A DNA stretch of 64,000 bases from Anaeromassilibacillus sp. An200 (GTDB lineage: Bacteria; Bacillota; Clostridia; Oscillospirales; Acutalibacteraceae). How positions within the stretch are numbered: position 1 is the first letter of the stretch; every line of letters starts with the position of its first letter. Below, piece after piece: positions 29,103 to 37,796 of this stretch. The stretch spans positions 1 to 64,000 of the forward strand of contig NZ_NFJU01000005.1 in NCBI RefSeq assembly GCF_002160025.1, in the 5' to 3' direction. The translations under genes were made by a program, and so were the position numbers. The notes below the pieces were generated by a model, which saw nothing but the letters and a program-made list of their open reading frames with translations, was not told the origin of the DNA and made no database searches.

Positions 29103-30449
29103 TCAGCGGATGGCCTTTCCGCGCCAACGGTTGCTCATAAAGCGCCAGAGGAACAGAGCAGACCGCACAAACCAGTCAATAAACATGGCAAACCATACGC
29201 CCATCAAGCCCATATGGAACGCCTGTGCCAGCAGATAGCTGAAGCCGATGCGGAAAATCCACATCGAAAGCACCGAGATTCCCATGGTAAAGCGCGCATC
29301 GCCCGCCGCGCGCAGACCGTTCGGCAGCGTAAAGCTTGCGGGCCAGATCAGGATGGTAAACACCCCATTGCAGAGGATGACCTCCACCGCCATCTGCGTC
29401 GCCTCCGGGGACAGGCTGAACAGACCGGTCAAAAGGTGTGCTCCGGCCATTTCCAGCAGTGACAGCACTGTAATGCACACATAGGAAAGCAAAGTCAGCC
29501 AGCGGGTATATTTTTTCGCCTGCTCATACTCCCCGGCTCCCACGCACTGGCCCACCACCGTAACCATCGCCAGACCAATGGCAATCGATGGGATCTGCGG
29601 GAGGGAAGCCACGGAGTTTGCCGCCGCGTTGGCTGCAATCGCAGCGGTGCCAAAGGTGGCAATGAGCCCCTGCACCAGAATCTTTCCAATCTGGAACATC
29701 CCGTTTTCCAGTCCGTTTGGGATGCCAATATTGAGAATCTTGCGGATCATGGACCAGTTGGGCCGGAAAATATTCAGCGTTTCCAGATGGATTTTATCGT
29801 TCTGGTGCGGCTTGGAATGGAGCAGCCAAACCATCACGAAGGCTCCCAGCGCACGGGAAACCAGCGTGGAAATCGCCGCGCCCGCCACACCGAGCTGAAA
29901 GACATAAATCAGCAGCGCGTTGCCGCAGACATTGAGCACATTCATGATAATCGAAGTGTGCATGGAAACCTTGGAATTTCCCATCGCACGGAAGAGCGCC
30001 GCGCCGCCGTTATAAATTCCCAAAAATGGATAAGAAATCACAGACCAGAAAAAATAGGTATAGCTGTTCTGCATCACGTCGGCTTCCGCGCTGCCGAAAA
30101 GAAGATCCAAAAGGGTTTGGTTCCCCACCAGCGCCAGCAAAGCCAGCAGTGTGGACAAAAAGCCCACAGAGAGCAGGAGCTGTTTGGCTGCCAGATTTGC
30201 ATTCTCGCGATCCTCCCGCCCCAGATACTGTGAGGCAACAATCGCACCGCCTGTTGCAAGAGCGGAAAAAATATTGATCAACAGGATATTGATGGAATCC
30301 ACCAGCGAAACACCGGACACCGCCGCCTCGCCGCAGCTTGCCACCATCACGGTGTCCGCCATGCCGATGGTCACAGCAAGCAGCTGTTCTACCACAAGCG
30401 GCCAGATCAGACGCCTGAGCGCACGGTTTGAAAACATCATCGAACCCAT
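29103..30449 (-). CDS. MATE-family efflux transporter
   Basis: 448 aa with twelve hydrophobic segments in two halves, IWPLVVEQLLAVTIGMADTVMVASCGEAAVSGVSL at the start and the related second-half start NIGIPNGLENGMFQIGK, typical of MATE/NorM-like proteins. It exports cationic drugs or metabolites with a Na+ or H+ gradient. The start at 30449 follows AAGGAG. It is divergent from the DUF308 gene. Confidence 0.92.
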   Translation of the reverse strand: MGSMMFSNRALRRLIWPLVVEQLLAVTIGMADTVMVASCGEAAVSGVSLVDSINILLINIFSALATGGAIVASQYLGREDRENANLAAKQLLLSVGFLSTLLALLALVGNQTLLDLLFGSAEADVMQNSYTYFFWSVISYPFLGIYNGGAALFRAMGNSKVSMHTSIIMNVLNVCGNALLIYVFQLGVAGAAISTLVSRALGAFVMVWLLHSKPHQNDKIHLETLNIFRPNWSMIRKILNIGIPNGLENGMFQIGKILVQGLIATFGTAAIAANAAANSVASLPQIPSIAIGLAMVTVVGQCVGAGEYEQAKKYTRWLTLLSYVCITVLSLLEMAGAHLLTGLFSLSPEATQMAVEVILCNGVFTILIWPASFTLPNGLRAAGDARFTMGISVLSMWIFRIGFSYLLAQAFHMGLMGVWFAMFIDWFVRSALFLWRFMSNRWRGKAIR

Positions 30450-30664
30450 CCTCCCACTCCTTCCAAAGGCCGCCATGCGGCGATTGGGAAATTATCTTTT
30501 AACCTTACGCCTTTCCAAAAGGATTGTCAAGTTTCCACAAGACTCTCGCAAATCTCTCTGCGAATTCAAGCTTTTCTTTTTGTACAAAACGTGATACCAT
30601 CTTATTCAGAAAAGGAAACCGCCCAAAAGGGCCATCAAAGTGAAAAGTGATAGGAAGTGTTTTT

Positions 30665-31219
30665 GTGAAAAAAAAGCGTATTGTATCAGACCTGACCCTG
30701 ATCTCCCTGTTCTACGTTGCGCTTGGTGTAATCCTGCTCGGCTGGCCCGAGCTTTCCTCGCGCATTATCTGCTATGCGTTCGGCGGCGTGCTCACCGTCT
30801 CCGGCATCCTGCGGATCGTCCGCTACTTCCTGCGCGATCAGTATGACGGCATGATCCGCAAGGACTTCTCCTTTGGGCTGGTGCTGGCCGCCGGCGGCCT
30901 CTTCCTAATCTTTCGGCCGGATACCGTCGTTTCCTTCCTTCCCTTTGTGTTCGGCCTGCTGCTGGTGGCGGGCTGTGCGGAAAAGCTTCAGACCGCGGCG
31001 GATCTGCGGCGGATTGGGATACCGCTGTGGTATGTCCCGCTGATTATGGGCGGCGTTTCCCTGGTGCTGGGCATCATCCTGCTCTGCCAGCCCTTTGGCA
31101 GCGCGATGATCCTCACCCGCTTCATCGGCGTTGCGATCATTGTGGAGGGTGTGGAGAACCTGGCCGCGCTTCCCATTTTTGAACGCAAGCTTCAGGATCA
31201 CTACAGCGACCGCATGTGA
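30665..31219 (+). CDS. DUF308 (HdeD-like) membrane protein
   Basis: 184 aa with six hydrophobic segments in a repeated pattern (GWPELSSRIICYAFGGVLTVSGILRIV...; RPDTVVSFLPFVFGLLLVAGCAEK...; QPFGSAMILTRFIGVAIIVEG), the DUF308/HdeD layout. The function in Firmicutes is unknown. GTG at 30665 is preferred to a GTG at 30647 since AGGAAG lies eight bases before. It starts a plus-strand run with the GNAT and small-protein genes. Confidence 0.85.
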   Translation: MKKKRIVSDLTLISLFYVALGVILLGWPELSSRIICYAFGGVLTVSGILRIVRYFLRDQYDGMIRKDFSFGLVLAAGGLFLIFRPDTVVSFLPFVFGLLLVAGCAEKLQTAADLRRIGIPLWYVPLIMGGVSLVLGIILLCQPFGSAMILTRFIGVAIIVEGVENLAALPIFERKLQDHYSDRM

Positions 31220-31244
31220 CGGTCCCGGACAGGAGGCATCTTCC

Positions 31245-31775
31245 ATGGAATTCCGTCCGGCACGCGCGGATGAATTGTCCTGCCTGTGCGAAATGCTTGA
31301 GAACGCAAAGGAACGGCTTCGCCTGCTTGGCCTGACCCAGTGGCAGTCCGGCATCCCCAACCGCGAGATGCTTGCCGCCGATATCACAGCGGGGCGCTCC
31401 TTCGTGCTCGCGGAGCAGGGAAAGCTTCTCGCTTCCGCCGCCATCTGCTTCGGGGAGGACGAAAGCTACCGTGACATAGACGGCGCATGGCCGAATGAGG
31501 AGCCATACGCCGCGATCCACCGTGTATTTACCGCGCAGGATGCTTTGCGGAAGGGATGCGGCGCTCTTCTGCTGCAAAACGCGGAAACGCTTTGCCTTGG
31601 CCGCGGCGTGCGCAACCTGCGGGCCGACACACACCGGGGAAACCTTCCCATGCAGGCCCTTCTCCGCCGGTGCGGCTTTTCTTTGTGCGGCGTCATTATT
31701 CTGCAAAACACGCCGGAAATCGATCCGGAGCGCCTGGCCTACCACAAAACCCTGACCGCAAAGGAGGAATCCTGA
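31245..31775 (+). CDS. GNAT-family N-acetyltransferase
   Basis: 176 aa with the start MEFRPARADELSCL, an acetyl-CoA-binding stretch with degenerate signature (FTAQDALRKGCGALLLQNAE) and RADTHRGNLPMQALLRRCGFSLCGVI, typical of GNAT. The substrate is unknown. AGGAGG lies before the ATG. Its stop (TGATG) overlaps the start of the Nif11-like gene. Confidence 0.85.
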   Translation: MEFRPARADELSCLCEMLENAKERLRLLGLTQWQSGIPNREMLAADITAGRSFVLAEQGKLLASAAICFGEDESYRDIDGAWPNEEPYAAIHRVFTAQDALRKGCGALLLQNAETLCLGRGVRNLRADTHRGNLPMQALLRRCGFSLCGVIILQNTPEIDPERLAYHKTLTAKEES

Positions 31776-32074
31776 TGAACTCCCTGTTCCGCGAGCTTGA
31801 CCGGCTTCTCGAAGCCGCCCGGCGGGAGGAAAGCCTTCGCCGCCGCCTGCTTGACACACGCACCGCGGCGGACCCGATGGACGCATTCTGCTCTCTGGCC
31901 CAGTCCCTGGGGTATGAAATCTATCTGGGGGATCTCTTCGCCGCCGGTCAGGAATACAGCGACAACCAGTGCAAGAGCACCAACGGCGGCAACCCCCGCC
32001 CCTATGACTCCTTCAACGACACTCTGGAATTTTTCCTCGCGGAGCTGGAACAGGCGGCCCCCCTCTCCGAATAA
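31775..32074 (+). CDS. Nif11-like small protein
   Basis: 99 aa. Residues about 8-60 match the Nif11 pattern: a charged helix (LLEAARREESLRRRLLDTR), DPMDAFCSLAQSLGYEIYLGDLFAAGQEYSD. It is followed by CKSTNGGNPRPYDSF and an acidic C-terminal helix. Nif11 domains serve as leaders of RiPP precursors, with GG cleavage motifs; here a GG occurs but no modification enzyme or transporter is adjacent. Translation is coupled to the GNAT gene by a TGATG overlap, with AAGGAGG upstream. The role is unknown. Confidence 0.7.
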   Translation: MNSLFRELDRLLEAARREESLRRRLLDTRTAADPMDAFCSLAQSLGYEIYLGDLFAAGQEYSDNQCKSTNGGNPRPYDSFNDTLEFFLAELEQAAPLSE

Positions 32075-32098
32075 TATGGGAACGGAGGTGATACCGCC

Positions 32099-32290
32099 GT
32101 GGAAATGAAGGTCTACCACTGCACGGACCCGAAAGAAAATCCCGTCCCCGGTTGGCTGCGGGGCGCGGCTCCCGCCGAGCCTCAGCAGGAAAAGACGCTG
32201 GTGGAGCGGTTCAAGGAAAATCCCGACTCCTTTTTCCCCGAATTTGTCCGGCAGGGAAGCCGCCCGCCCAAGCGGCGCGGCCATCCATAA
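32099..32290 (+). CDS. 63-aa small protein of unknown function
   Basis: Starts with GTG at 32099 after a strong GGAGGTGAT, and reads VEMKVYHCTDPKENPVPGWLRG, then a charged helix (TLVERFKENPDSFFPEFVRQG) and a basic Pro-rich tail. No family is recognised. A terminator follows eight bases after the stop, so it is the last gene of the DUF308-GNAT-Nif11 run. The strong ribosome binding site and helix-like composition support expression. Confidence 0.65.
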   Translation: MEMKVYHCTDPKENPVPGWLRGAAPAEPQQEKTLVERFKENPDSFFPEFVRQGSRPPKRRGHP

Positions 32291-32297
32291 GAAACAG

Positions 32298-32336
32298 CAG
32301 GGAGGACGCCCGAAAGCGTCCTCCCTGTTTTCTTTT
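32298..32336 (+). terminator. Rho-independent terminator
   Basis: A 12-bp stem CAGGGAGGACGC/GCGTCCTCCCTG with a six-base loop followed by TTTTCTTTTT. It ends the plus-strand small-protein run and also separates it from the convergent WYL gene. Confidence 0.92.
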
Positions 32337-32339
32337 TCC

Positions 32340-33344
32340 TCATTGCATCGCGTCCAGAGCGGCGGAAAGCCAGCTTTTGTATTCCTGCGCGGTATTCTGC
32401 GGGGACAACAGCTGCGCCTTTTCCCCAAATCCGGCCAGCCAGCCGAAAAACTGCGGGCTGACAGCTGCGGGCACCGTCACACGGAAATGATCCTCTCCGT
32501 CCCGGGACACCGTGAGCGCTTTTCCAAACCGATCGACGACAGCACCAATCAGCGAATTGACAAAGCGAAGCTCCACATAGCGCACCTCGCCGCCGTACAT
32601 GCCGAATACAGACTGTGTATAGCGTGCCAGATCCACGCCCGCAAATGAATCCTGCCCGGCACGTGGACGATTTTTGACCTCCAGCCGTTCCATTTTGTCC
32701 ACACGGTAATGCTTGATCTTTTTGGCCTTTGCGTCATAAGCCACCAGATAATAATTCTGGTTATCCCACATCAGCGCCCACGGGCTGACGCAGTAGCGTT
32801 CCCCGCCGTGGCGGTACTGCTTGCGGCACGCTTCCTGCTTGTCAAAGTCCACCACCCACTCAAAATACACAAAGGAAACGCACTTTTCCTCCGAAATCGC
32901 CGCGTGGATGGTGTCAATGTTATAATATATGCTCTCGTTCATCGTCTTGATGCGATCCGCGACATGCACCTGACGGCGGAGCGCCCCCGCCTGCCAGCGG
33001 CTCGTCATCGATTCCATCTTGCCAATCAGCGCCCGCGATTTCCTGCCGGTCAGAAAGCGCGACGACTGCACCGCGTCCACCAGAAGCTTGAGCTCCGCCA
33101 GCTCGAACTCCCGCTCGCCCAGAAAATACCCGCGCACGGGCGTGCCGACCTTCACAATGTCATAGCCGAAATCGCGCAGTGTCTCCAAATCGTCATACAC
33201 GCTCTTACGCTCTGCGCTGATTCCAGCGCGCTCCAGCTCCGTGAGAAGCTGCTGCATCGTGACGGGGTGCTGCTCGTCGCTCTCCCGGCGCAGAAAGCGC
33301 AGCAGGACAAGCAGCTTGATCTTCTGATTTTTCCCGCGCGGCAC
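32340..33344 (-). CDS. WYL-domain transcriptional regulator (YafY/DeoR-like)
   Basis: 334 aa. N-terminal winged HTH (about 5-65) and a central WYL domain (about 130-220; VSPWALMWDNQNYYLVAYDAKAKKIKHYRVDKM), with a C-terminal WCX-like extension. WYL domains bind nucleic acids or nucleotides and tune regulators. The GTG start at 33344 follows GGAGG and lies three bases after the alcohol dehydrogenase stop, so it may regulate the YccF-dehydrogenase operon. Confidence 0.9.
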   Translation of the reverse strand: MPRGKNQKIKLLVLLRFLRRESDEQHPVTMQQLLTELERAGISAERKSVYDDLETLRDFGYDIVKVGTPVRGYFLGEREFELAELKLLVDAVQSSRFLTGRKSRALIGKMESMTSRWQAGALRRQVHVADRIKTMNESIYYNIDTIHAAISEEKCVSFVYFEWVVDFDKQEACRKQYRHGGERYCVSPWALMWDNQNYYLVAYDAKAKKIKHYRVDKMERLEVKNRPRAGQDSFAGVDLARYTQSVFGMYGGEVRYVELRFVNSLIGAVVDRFGKALTVSRDGEDHFRVTVPAAVSPQFFGWLAGFGEKAQLLSPQNTAQEYKSWLSAALDAMQ

Positions 33345-33347
33345 GGC

Positions 33348-34409
33348 TCATTCCTCCTCCCACGGCGTGACGGCCCATTTCAAACATCCGTCCTCCCGGT
33401 TCTCAAAGACGCGGTAGCCTTCCAGAATCCGGTTGAGCGGCGCCTTGTGCGTGATCAGGAAGCTGGCATCCAGTCTCCCCGCTTCCATCAGACGCATCAG
33501 CTCGGAGGAATGGACGGCATCCACGCCGCCCGTCTTGAAAATGAGGTTCTTTCCATACATGGACGGAAGCGGAAGCGTCTGGTTTTCCTCATACATGGCG
33601 ACAAGAGCGACACACGCATTCGGCCTTGCAATCCGCCAGGCCGTTTCCAGGCTGTCCGCGCCGCCCGCTGCTTCCACCACGCCGTCGGCGCCGCGTCCCT
33701 CTGTGAGTCCGCGCACCGCGCGTTCCGCATCCTGCTCCCGCGGATTCACGGTGAAGTCGGCCAGCCCCAGCTTCGCCGCCCGCTCCAGCCGGAACGGGTC
33801 CACGTCGAGGGCGATCACGCGGGCCGCGCCAAACAGCCGGGCGCACGCCATCGCGCACAGGCCCACCGGCCCGGCCCCCACCACCGCGACGCTGTCGCCG
33901 GGGCACAGCTCGCACAGCTCCGCCCCAAAATAGCCGCTCGCGAGGATGTCCCCAAGAAACAGAGCGCTTTCATCCGTCACGGAATCCGGGATCTTCGTCA
34001 GCCCTGTGTCCGCGAAAGGGACGCGCACATATTCCGCCTGGCAGCCGTCGATCCGGCAGCCAAGCTCCCAGCCGCCATGCTCACAGTTGTTGATGAAGCC
34101 GCGCCGGCAAAACCAGCAGTCTCCGCAGAAGGTGATGCAGTTTGCCGCCACACGATCCCCGGGGCGCAAGCCGTGCACCGCTTCCCCAACCTCCTCCACC
34201 ACGCCGACAAACTCGTGGCCGAGGACGATGTCCGGGTTCGCCCGGGGAACGGCTCCCCGCAGAATGTGCAGATCGCTGGTGCAGATGGTCGAGAGCGTCA
34301 CGCGCACGATCGCGTCGCGCGGCTCCTGAAGCTGGGGAACGGGACGTTCCGTCAGCGCCGCGCGCCCGTCCGCCCGGCGCACCAGGGCTTTCATCCATGC
34401 CTTTTCCAT
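33348..34409 (-). CDS. Zinc-dependent alcohol/sorbitol/threonine dehydrogenase family
   Basis: 353 aa medium-chain dehydrogenase. The catalytic zinc ligands are in STICTSDLH and VLGHEFVG; the structural zinc cysteines are in CGDCWFCRRGFINNC. The Rossmann motif is VVGAGPVGLCA. The substrate cannot be told from sequence. The ATG at 34409 follows GGAGGTGG and the YccF stop (TGACATG), giving close coupling to YccF. Confidence 0.92.
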   Translation of the reverse strand: MEKAWMKALVRRADGRAALTERPVPQLQEPRDAIVRVTLSTICTSDLHILRGAVPRANPDIVLGHEFVGVVEEVGEAVHGLRPGDRVAANCITFCGDCWFCRRGFINNCEHGGWELGCRIDGCQAEYVRVPFADTGLTKIPDSVTDESALFLGDILASGYFGAELCELCPGDSVAVVGAGPVGLCAMACARLFGAARVIALDVDPFRLERAAKLGLADFTVNPREQDAERAVRGLTEGRGADGVVEAAGGADSLETAWRIARPNACVALVAMYEENQTLPLPSMYGKNLIFKTGGVDAVHSSELMRLMEAGRLDASFLITHKAPLNRILEGYRVFENREDGCLKWAVTPWEEE

Positions 34410-34410
34410 G

Positions 34411-34770
34411 TCATTCCACCTCCGCGCCAAACGGCATGAGCGCAAGCTTTGCCAGCTTGAAGCACTGCAGGCCGAACGGGATCCCGATGATAGTGGCACA
34501 GAACAGAAGCCCGTTCACCGCCGCTACAATCGCCAGCGGAATCCCGCTGACCAGCAGCCAGATCAGGTTGAGCAGAAACGAACCCACGCCGCCGCCATAT
34601 CGCACTTCCTTTCCGAAGGGGAAGAAGGAAAGCCCGGCGATTTTGAAGCACTGCATCCCCACCGGAATCCCAATGATGGTAATGCACCACAGCACCCCCG
34701 CCGCTCCCCAGCAAAGCCCCTGCCAGAACCCTCCGCAGAGAAACCAGATCGCGTTTCCAAAACAGCCCAT
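34411..34770 (-). CDS. YccF-domain membrane protein
   Basis: 119 aa with two copies of the YccF motif (CITIIGIPVGMQCFKIA...PFGKEV and CATIIGIPFGLQCFKLA...PFGAEV) and four hydrophobic stretches. The function is unknown; YccF proteins are inner-membrane proteins in many bacteria. The start at 34770 follows GGGAGGG. It is the first gene of a three-gene operon with the dehydrogenase and WYL regulator. Confidence 0.88.
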   Translation of the reverse strand: MGCFGNAIWFLCGGFWQGLCWGAAGVLWCITIIGIPVGMQCFKIAGLSFFPFGKEVRYGGGVGSFLLNLIWLLVSGIPLAIVAAVNGLLFCATIIGIPFGLQCFKLAKLALMPFGAEVE

Positions 34771-34850
34771 GCAAAGCCCTCCCGCCTGATCTTTTTTCTC
34801 AGTATGGCGTTCCCCCGCCCGTTTGTCAAGGGTATTTCCCCCGCACACAG

Positions 34851-35696
34851 TTATTTTACAATTCCGGCAGGCCGCAGCACAAACCGTTCTATGGCTTCTC
34901 CGGCGCCGCCCTCTTCATTCGACAGACTCGATACATAGCGGGCGCGCGCCTTGGTCTGCGCAAGTCCGTTGCACATCGCTACGGAAACACCTGCCCAATC
35001 CATCAGCTCAAAATCGTTGTCCCCATCGCCCAGAGCCATAACCTCCGCCGAAGGGACGCCCAGGCGATCGCACAGGCGGGAAAGTCCTTCCCCCTTGTTC
35101 ACGCCCTTCTCGTTGAGCTCCATATAACTGTCGATCGAAGAGGATACCGCCAGCGAAGAGGATGCGTCCACAGCTTCCAAAAGACACTCCTTGTCTCCTG
35201 GCCGCATGCCGCCCACCGTGATCTTTTCCACCTCATGTCCCTTGAGTGCTTCCTTGAGATCGGCGGCGAGATGCGTGGCAGAAGCGAAGTCCAGCCAGAA
35301 GGGGCTCTCCTTTGCGCGCGCTTCCAGAATTGGACGATCCTTTTCCGGCACCCAGGATTCCCCATCCGCATAAATTTCCAGCATCACATGCGGAAAGTCT
35401 TCCAGGATGTCGAGGATCCGATGCAGCTTCTGCTCCGGAAACGGCCGGGAAAAGAGCCGCTCTCCCGTGTGCAGATCCACGGCAGCGGCTCCGTTGGAAA
35501 TCACCGCGTAGCGCACCTGCGGCACCTGACGGAACACCGGCAGAAGGATTCCCGTCGTGCGCCCGCTGGCGATCGCTGTCAGAATCCCATGCTCCGACGC
35601 CAGGCGCAAAGCCTCCTTTGAGCGTTCCGGCACGGTGCGGTGATCGTCCGCCAACAGTGTGCCGTCCAAATCCGTTGCAATTAATTGTATCTTCAT
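34851..35696 (-). CDS. Cof-type HAD-IIB family phosphatase
   Basis: 281 aa. Motif I is ATDLDGTLL, motif II SGRTT, motif III Lys near NEKGVNKGEGL and motif IV GDGDNDFELM. The C2 cap sits at about 85-190. Enzymes of this family hydrolyse sugar or nucleotide phosphates. The 5' region has palindromes (35718-35734 and 35814-35842) and a possible TATACT box. Confidence 0.93.
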   Translation of the reverse strand: MKIQLIATDLDGTLLADDHRTVPERSKEALRLASEHGILTAIASGRTTGILLPVFRQVPQVRYAVISNGAAAVDLHTGERLFSRPFPEQKLHRILDILEDFPHVMLEIYADGESWVPEKDRPILEARAKESPFWLDFASATHLAADLKEALKGHEVEKITVGGMRPGDKECLLEAVDASSSLAVSSSIDSYMELNEKGVNKGEGLSRLCDRLGVPSAEVMALGDGDNDFELMDWAGVSVAMCNGLAQTKARARYVSSLSNEEGGAGEAIERFVLRPAGIVK

Positions 35697-35813
35697 GCGC
35701 CTTCCTCCTGCTCCTGTCCGGTCAAAATAACCGGTATTCCTCTCACATTCCAGGGCCTGTATAAATCAGCACAGGTCCGATGGATTCTGGATTCAGTATA
35801 GCGGAGGAAAGCT

Positions 35814-35842
35814 GTTTAATATTCTTTTCGAGAATATTAAAC
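35814..35842. promoter_or_regulatory. Long AT-rich palindrome, candidate operator
   Basis: Perfect 12-bp arms GTTTAATATTCT/AGAATATTAAAC flank a five-base spacer. It lies upstream of the HAD phosphatase gene, just before a minus-strand TATACT box (about 35797-35802), where it would overlap the -35 region. The low GC content and lack of a T tract make a terminator unlikely. Confidence 0.5.
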
Positions 35843-35915
35843 ACAAATCTCCCGCCCGCGAAAAAAGCACACGGCAGGAGGAAATTTTTTAGGCAGGATG
35901 CTCCGGGATACAACA

Positions 35916-35955
35916 GAAAAATACCCGCTCTCAAACACAAATGTCAGAGAGCGGG
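35916..35955 (-). terminator. Rho-independent terminator
   Basis: Stem CCCGCTCTC/GAGAGCGGG with a 14-base loop and a T-rich stretch on the minus strand, 27 bases after the CrtO-like gene. Confidence 0.85.
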
Positions 35956-35981
35956 CGTTGATTTTCATGATTTCAACGTTT

Positions 35982-36524
35982 TTACGCACACGGCGACGCG
36001 GAAGCTGTAACAGCAGCGGAAGCAACCGTTCCTTTCTGTGTGCGCAGGCGGCGCTTGCGGAGCGTTTGCAGGCGGAAACGGTTGTAGCGCTGAATAGCGG
36101 CAAACGGAAGATTGCCGAGCAGATTCAGAAAAGCAAACAGCAATCCAAACCCGATGGGATTGATCACCAGCAGCAGCACGGCGCACAGCGCGCCGGAGAG
36201 ATGCATCCACTCTCCGCGGCAGGTTTCCATAATGAATTCATTGATATAATCAATGGTCAAGTCATCCGGGCGCTCCAGATGCTCCTTGGAAAAGCCATTG
36301 CGTGCCGCATACTGCGGAATGCGATCCTTCCAGGCATTGATGCGCAGCGTATCCTTATACCACCGGCCGCCTCGCTCCCAATCGCGGGCGCGGAACCTTG
36401 GCTTCGTCTCGTCGAAGTAGCTGGCGGGAAGCTTTACACAGGCGATAAACACCGTCACATGCCAAATTGCGACGATCACCATATTCCACACCAGAATCTG
36501 AATACCGGACAGGCCTCTCAGCAC
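35982..36524 (-). CDS. CrtO-like acyltransferase (glycosyl-diaponeurosporenoate acyltransferase family)
   Basis: 180 aa membrane-associated protein with LPASYFDETKPRFRARDWERGGRWYKDTLRINAWKDRIP and, near the C terminus, NLPFAAIQRYNRFRLQ, the hallmarks of the staphyloxanthin CrtO family. Three hydrophobic segments are seen. No carotenoid genes are nearby, so the substrate is probably not staphyloxanthin. GTG at 36524, nine bases after AAGGGGG, is preferred to a TTG at 36554. Confidence 0.75.
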   Translation of the reverse strand: MLRGLSGIQILVWNMVIVAIWHVTVFIACVKLPASYFDETKPRFRARDWERGGRWYKDTLRINAWKDRIPQYAARNGFSKEHLERPDDLTIDYINEFIMETCRGEWMHLSGALCAVLLLVINPIGFGLLFAFLNLLGNLPFAAIQRYNRFRLQTLRKRRLRTQKGTVASAAVTASASPCA

Positions 36525-36635
36525 GAAGCTCTTCCCCCTTTCCTGCAATATCAACCGTTTGCAAGCTTTCTCTGGATTATCGTTTCCAAATGTGATAAGA
36601 TCAATCTATGCAAGCGGTGAACAAATCTTACCATT

Positions 36636-36663
36636 TTGTCACATTTATTATTTTTATTATAAT
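36636..36663 (+). promoter_or_regulatory. Promoter candidate for the epimerase gene
   Basis: TTGTCA and TATAAT are separated by 16 bases in an AT-rich stretch. Transcription would begin just before the AGGGAG ribosome binding site, leaving a very short leader. Confidence 0.55.
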
Positions 36664-36688
36664 ACAAAAAAAGGGAGCGTGCAAGAGA

Positions 36689-37699
36689 ATGAAAGCTTTA
36701 TTTTTGGGAGGCACCGGCACCATCAGCTCCGCCTGCACAGCGCTGGCACAGCGGCAGGGGTGGGAGATCACCCTGCTGAACCGCGGCAGCCATCCCGCAC
36801 CGGCGGGAATGGAGCAGCTCACCGCGGACTGCACCGATCCGGACGCCATGAAGGCGGCCCTTGGCGACCGCACCTTTGACGTTGTGGCCGATTTCATCGC
36901 CTACCGCCCGCTGGACGTACAGCGCGACATTGAGCTGTTCCGCGATCGCTGTTCGCAGTATATTTTCATCAGCTCGGCATCCGCGTACCAGAAGCCGCTC
37001 TCCGATTATCTGATCACGGAAAGCACCCCGCTCTCCAACCCGTACTGGCAGTATTCCCGCGATAAAATCGCGTGCGAGGAGGTGCTGATGGAAGCTTACC
37101 GCTCCTTCGGTTTCCCTGTTACCATCGTGCGCCCCAGCCACACCTACTGCGAGCGCTCCATCCCCATGGGCGTGCACGGGGACGGCGGAAGCTGGCAGAT
37201 CATCCGCCGGATGCGGGAGGGAAAGCCCGTCATCGTGCATGGGGACGGCTCCTCACTCTGGACGTTCACCTTCAACACCGACTTTGCCAAGGGCTTCTGC
37301 GGCCTGATGGGCAACCCCCACGCACTGGGGCAGGCGGTGCACATCACCAGCGACGAGAGCCTGACCTGGGATCAGGCCTATGAGATTGTCGGACATGCTC
37401 TGGGCGTCAAGCCGAATCTCGTCCATATTTCCAGCGACTTTCTCTCCGCCTGCCGCCCGGACCTGCTCGGCCCGCTGCTGGGAGACAAAGCCCGTTCCGT
37501 CGTGTTCGACAATTCCAAGCTGAAACGCCTTGTGCCCGGCTTTTACGCGGGAATCCGCTACGATCAGGGCGTGCGGATCTGCCTGTCCTACATTGAGGCA
37601 CACCCGGAGCTGCAAACAGAGGACCCGAAGTTCGACGCCTGGTGCGACCGCGTGATCGCCGCGTATTTCTCCACCCTGCGCACGCTGGATCAGAACTGA
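36689..37699 (+). CDS. NAD-dependent epimerase/dehydratase family protein
   Basis: 336 aa extended SDR-like protein. The nucleotide-binding motif is LFLGGTGTISSACTALAQ, the active-site region is SSASAY...YSRDKIACEE (YxxxK variant YSRDK), followed by VRPSHTY. It resembles chloroplast-stem-loop-binding/isoflavone-reductase-like or UDP-sugar epimerases; the substrate is unknown. The ATG at 36689 is chosen; upstream in-frame codons have no ribosome binding site. Confidence 0.87.
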   Translation: MKALFLGGTGTISSACTALAQRQGWEITLLNRGSHPAPAGMEQLTADCTDPDAMKAALGDRTFDVVADFIAYRPLDVQRDIELFRDRCSQYIFISSASAYQKPLSDYLITESTPLSNPYWQYSRDKIACEEVLMEAYRSFGFPVTIVRPSHTYCERSIPMGVHGDGGSWQIIRRMREGKPVIVHGDGSSLWTFTFNTDFAKGFCGLMGNPHALGQAVHITSDESLTWDQAYEIVGHALGVKPNLVHISSDFLSACRPDLLGPLLGDKARSVVFDNSKLKRLVPGFYAGIRYDQGVRICLSYIEAHPELQTEDPKFDAWCDRVIAAYFSTLRTLDQN

Positions 37700-37756
37700 A
37701 CAGGGAAATTTCCCGCACCCGGCAGAAGCACCCGCACAAACTGCCGGACAGCAAAA

Positions 37757-37794
37757 GCCCCCATGGAACGCTAAGCGCTCCATGGGGGCTTTTT
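37757..37794. terminator. Bidirectional terminator between the epimerase gene and rnpB
   Basis: A 15-base-arm hairpin (GCCCCCATGGAACGC/GCGCTCCATGGGGGC, one imperfect pair) with five T on the plus side and CTTTTG on the minus side. It can end both the epimerase mRNA and the RNase P RNA. Confidence 0.85.
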
Positions 37795-37796
37795 AT

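Noticed and set aside
35718-35734. Short inverted repeat CCGGT/ACCGG in the HAD gene leader
   Set aside because: Five-base arms are too short to claim as a regulatory site on their own.
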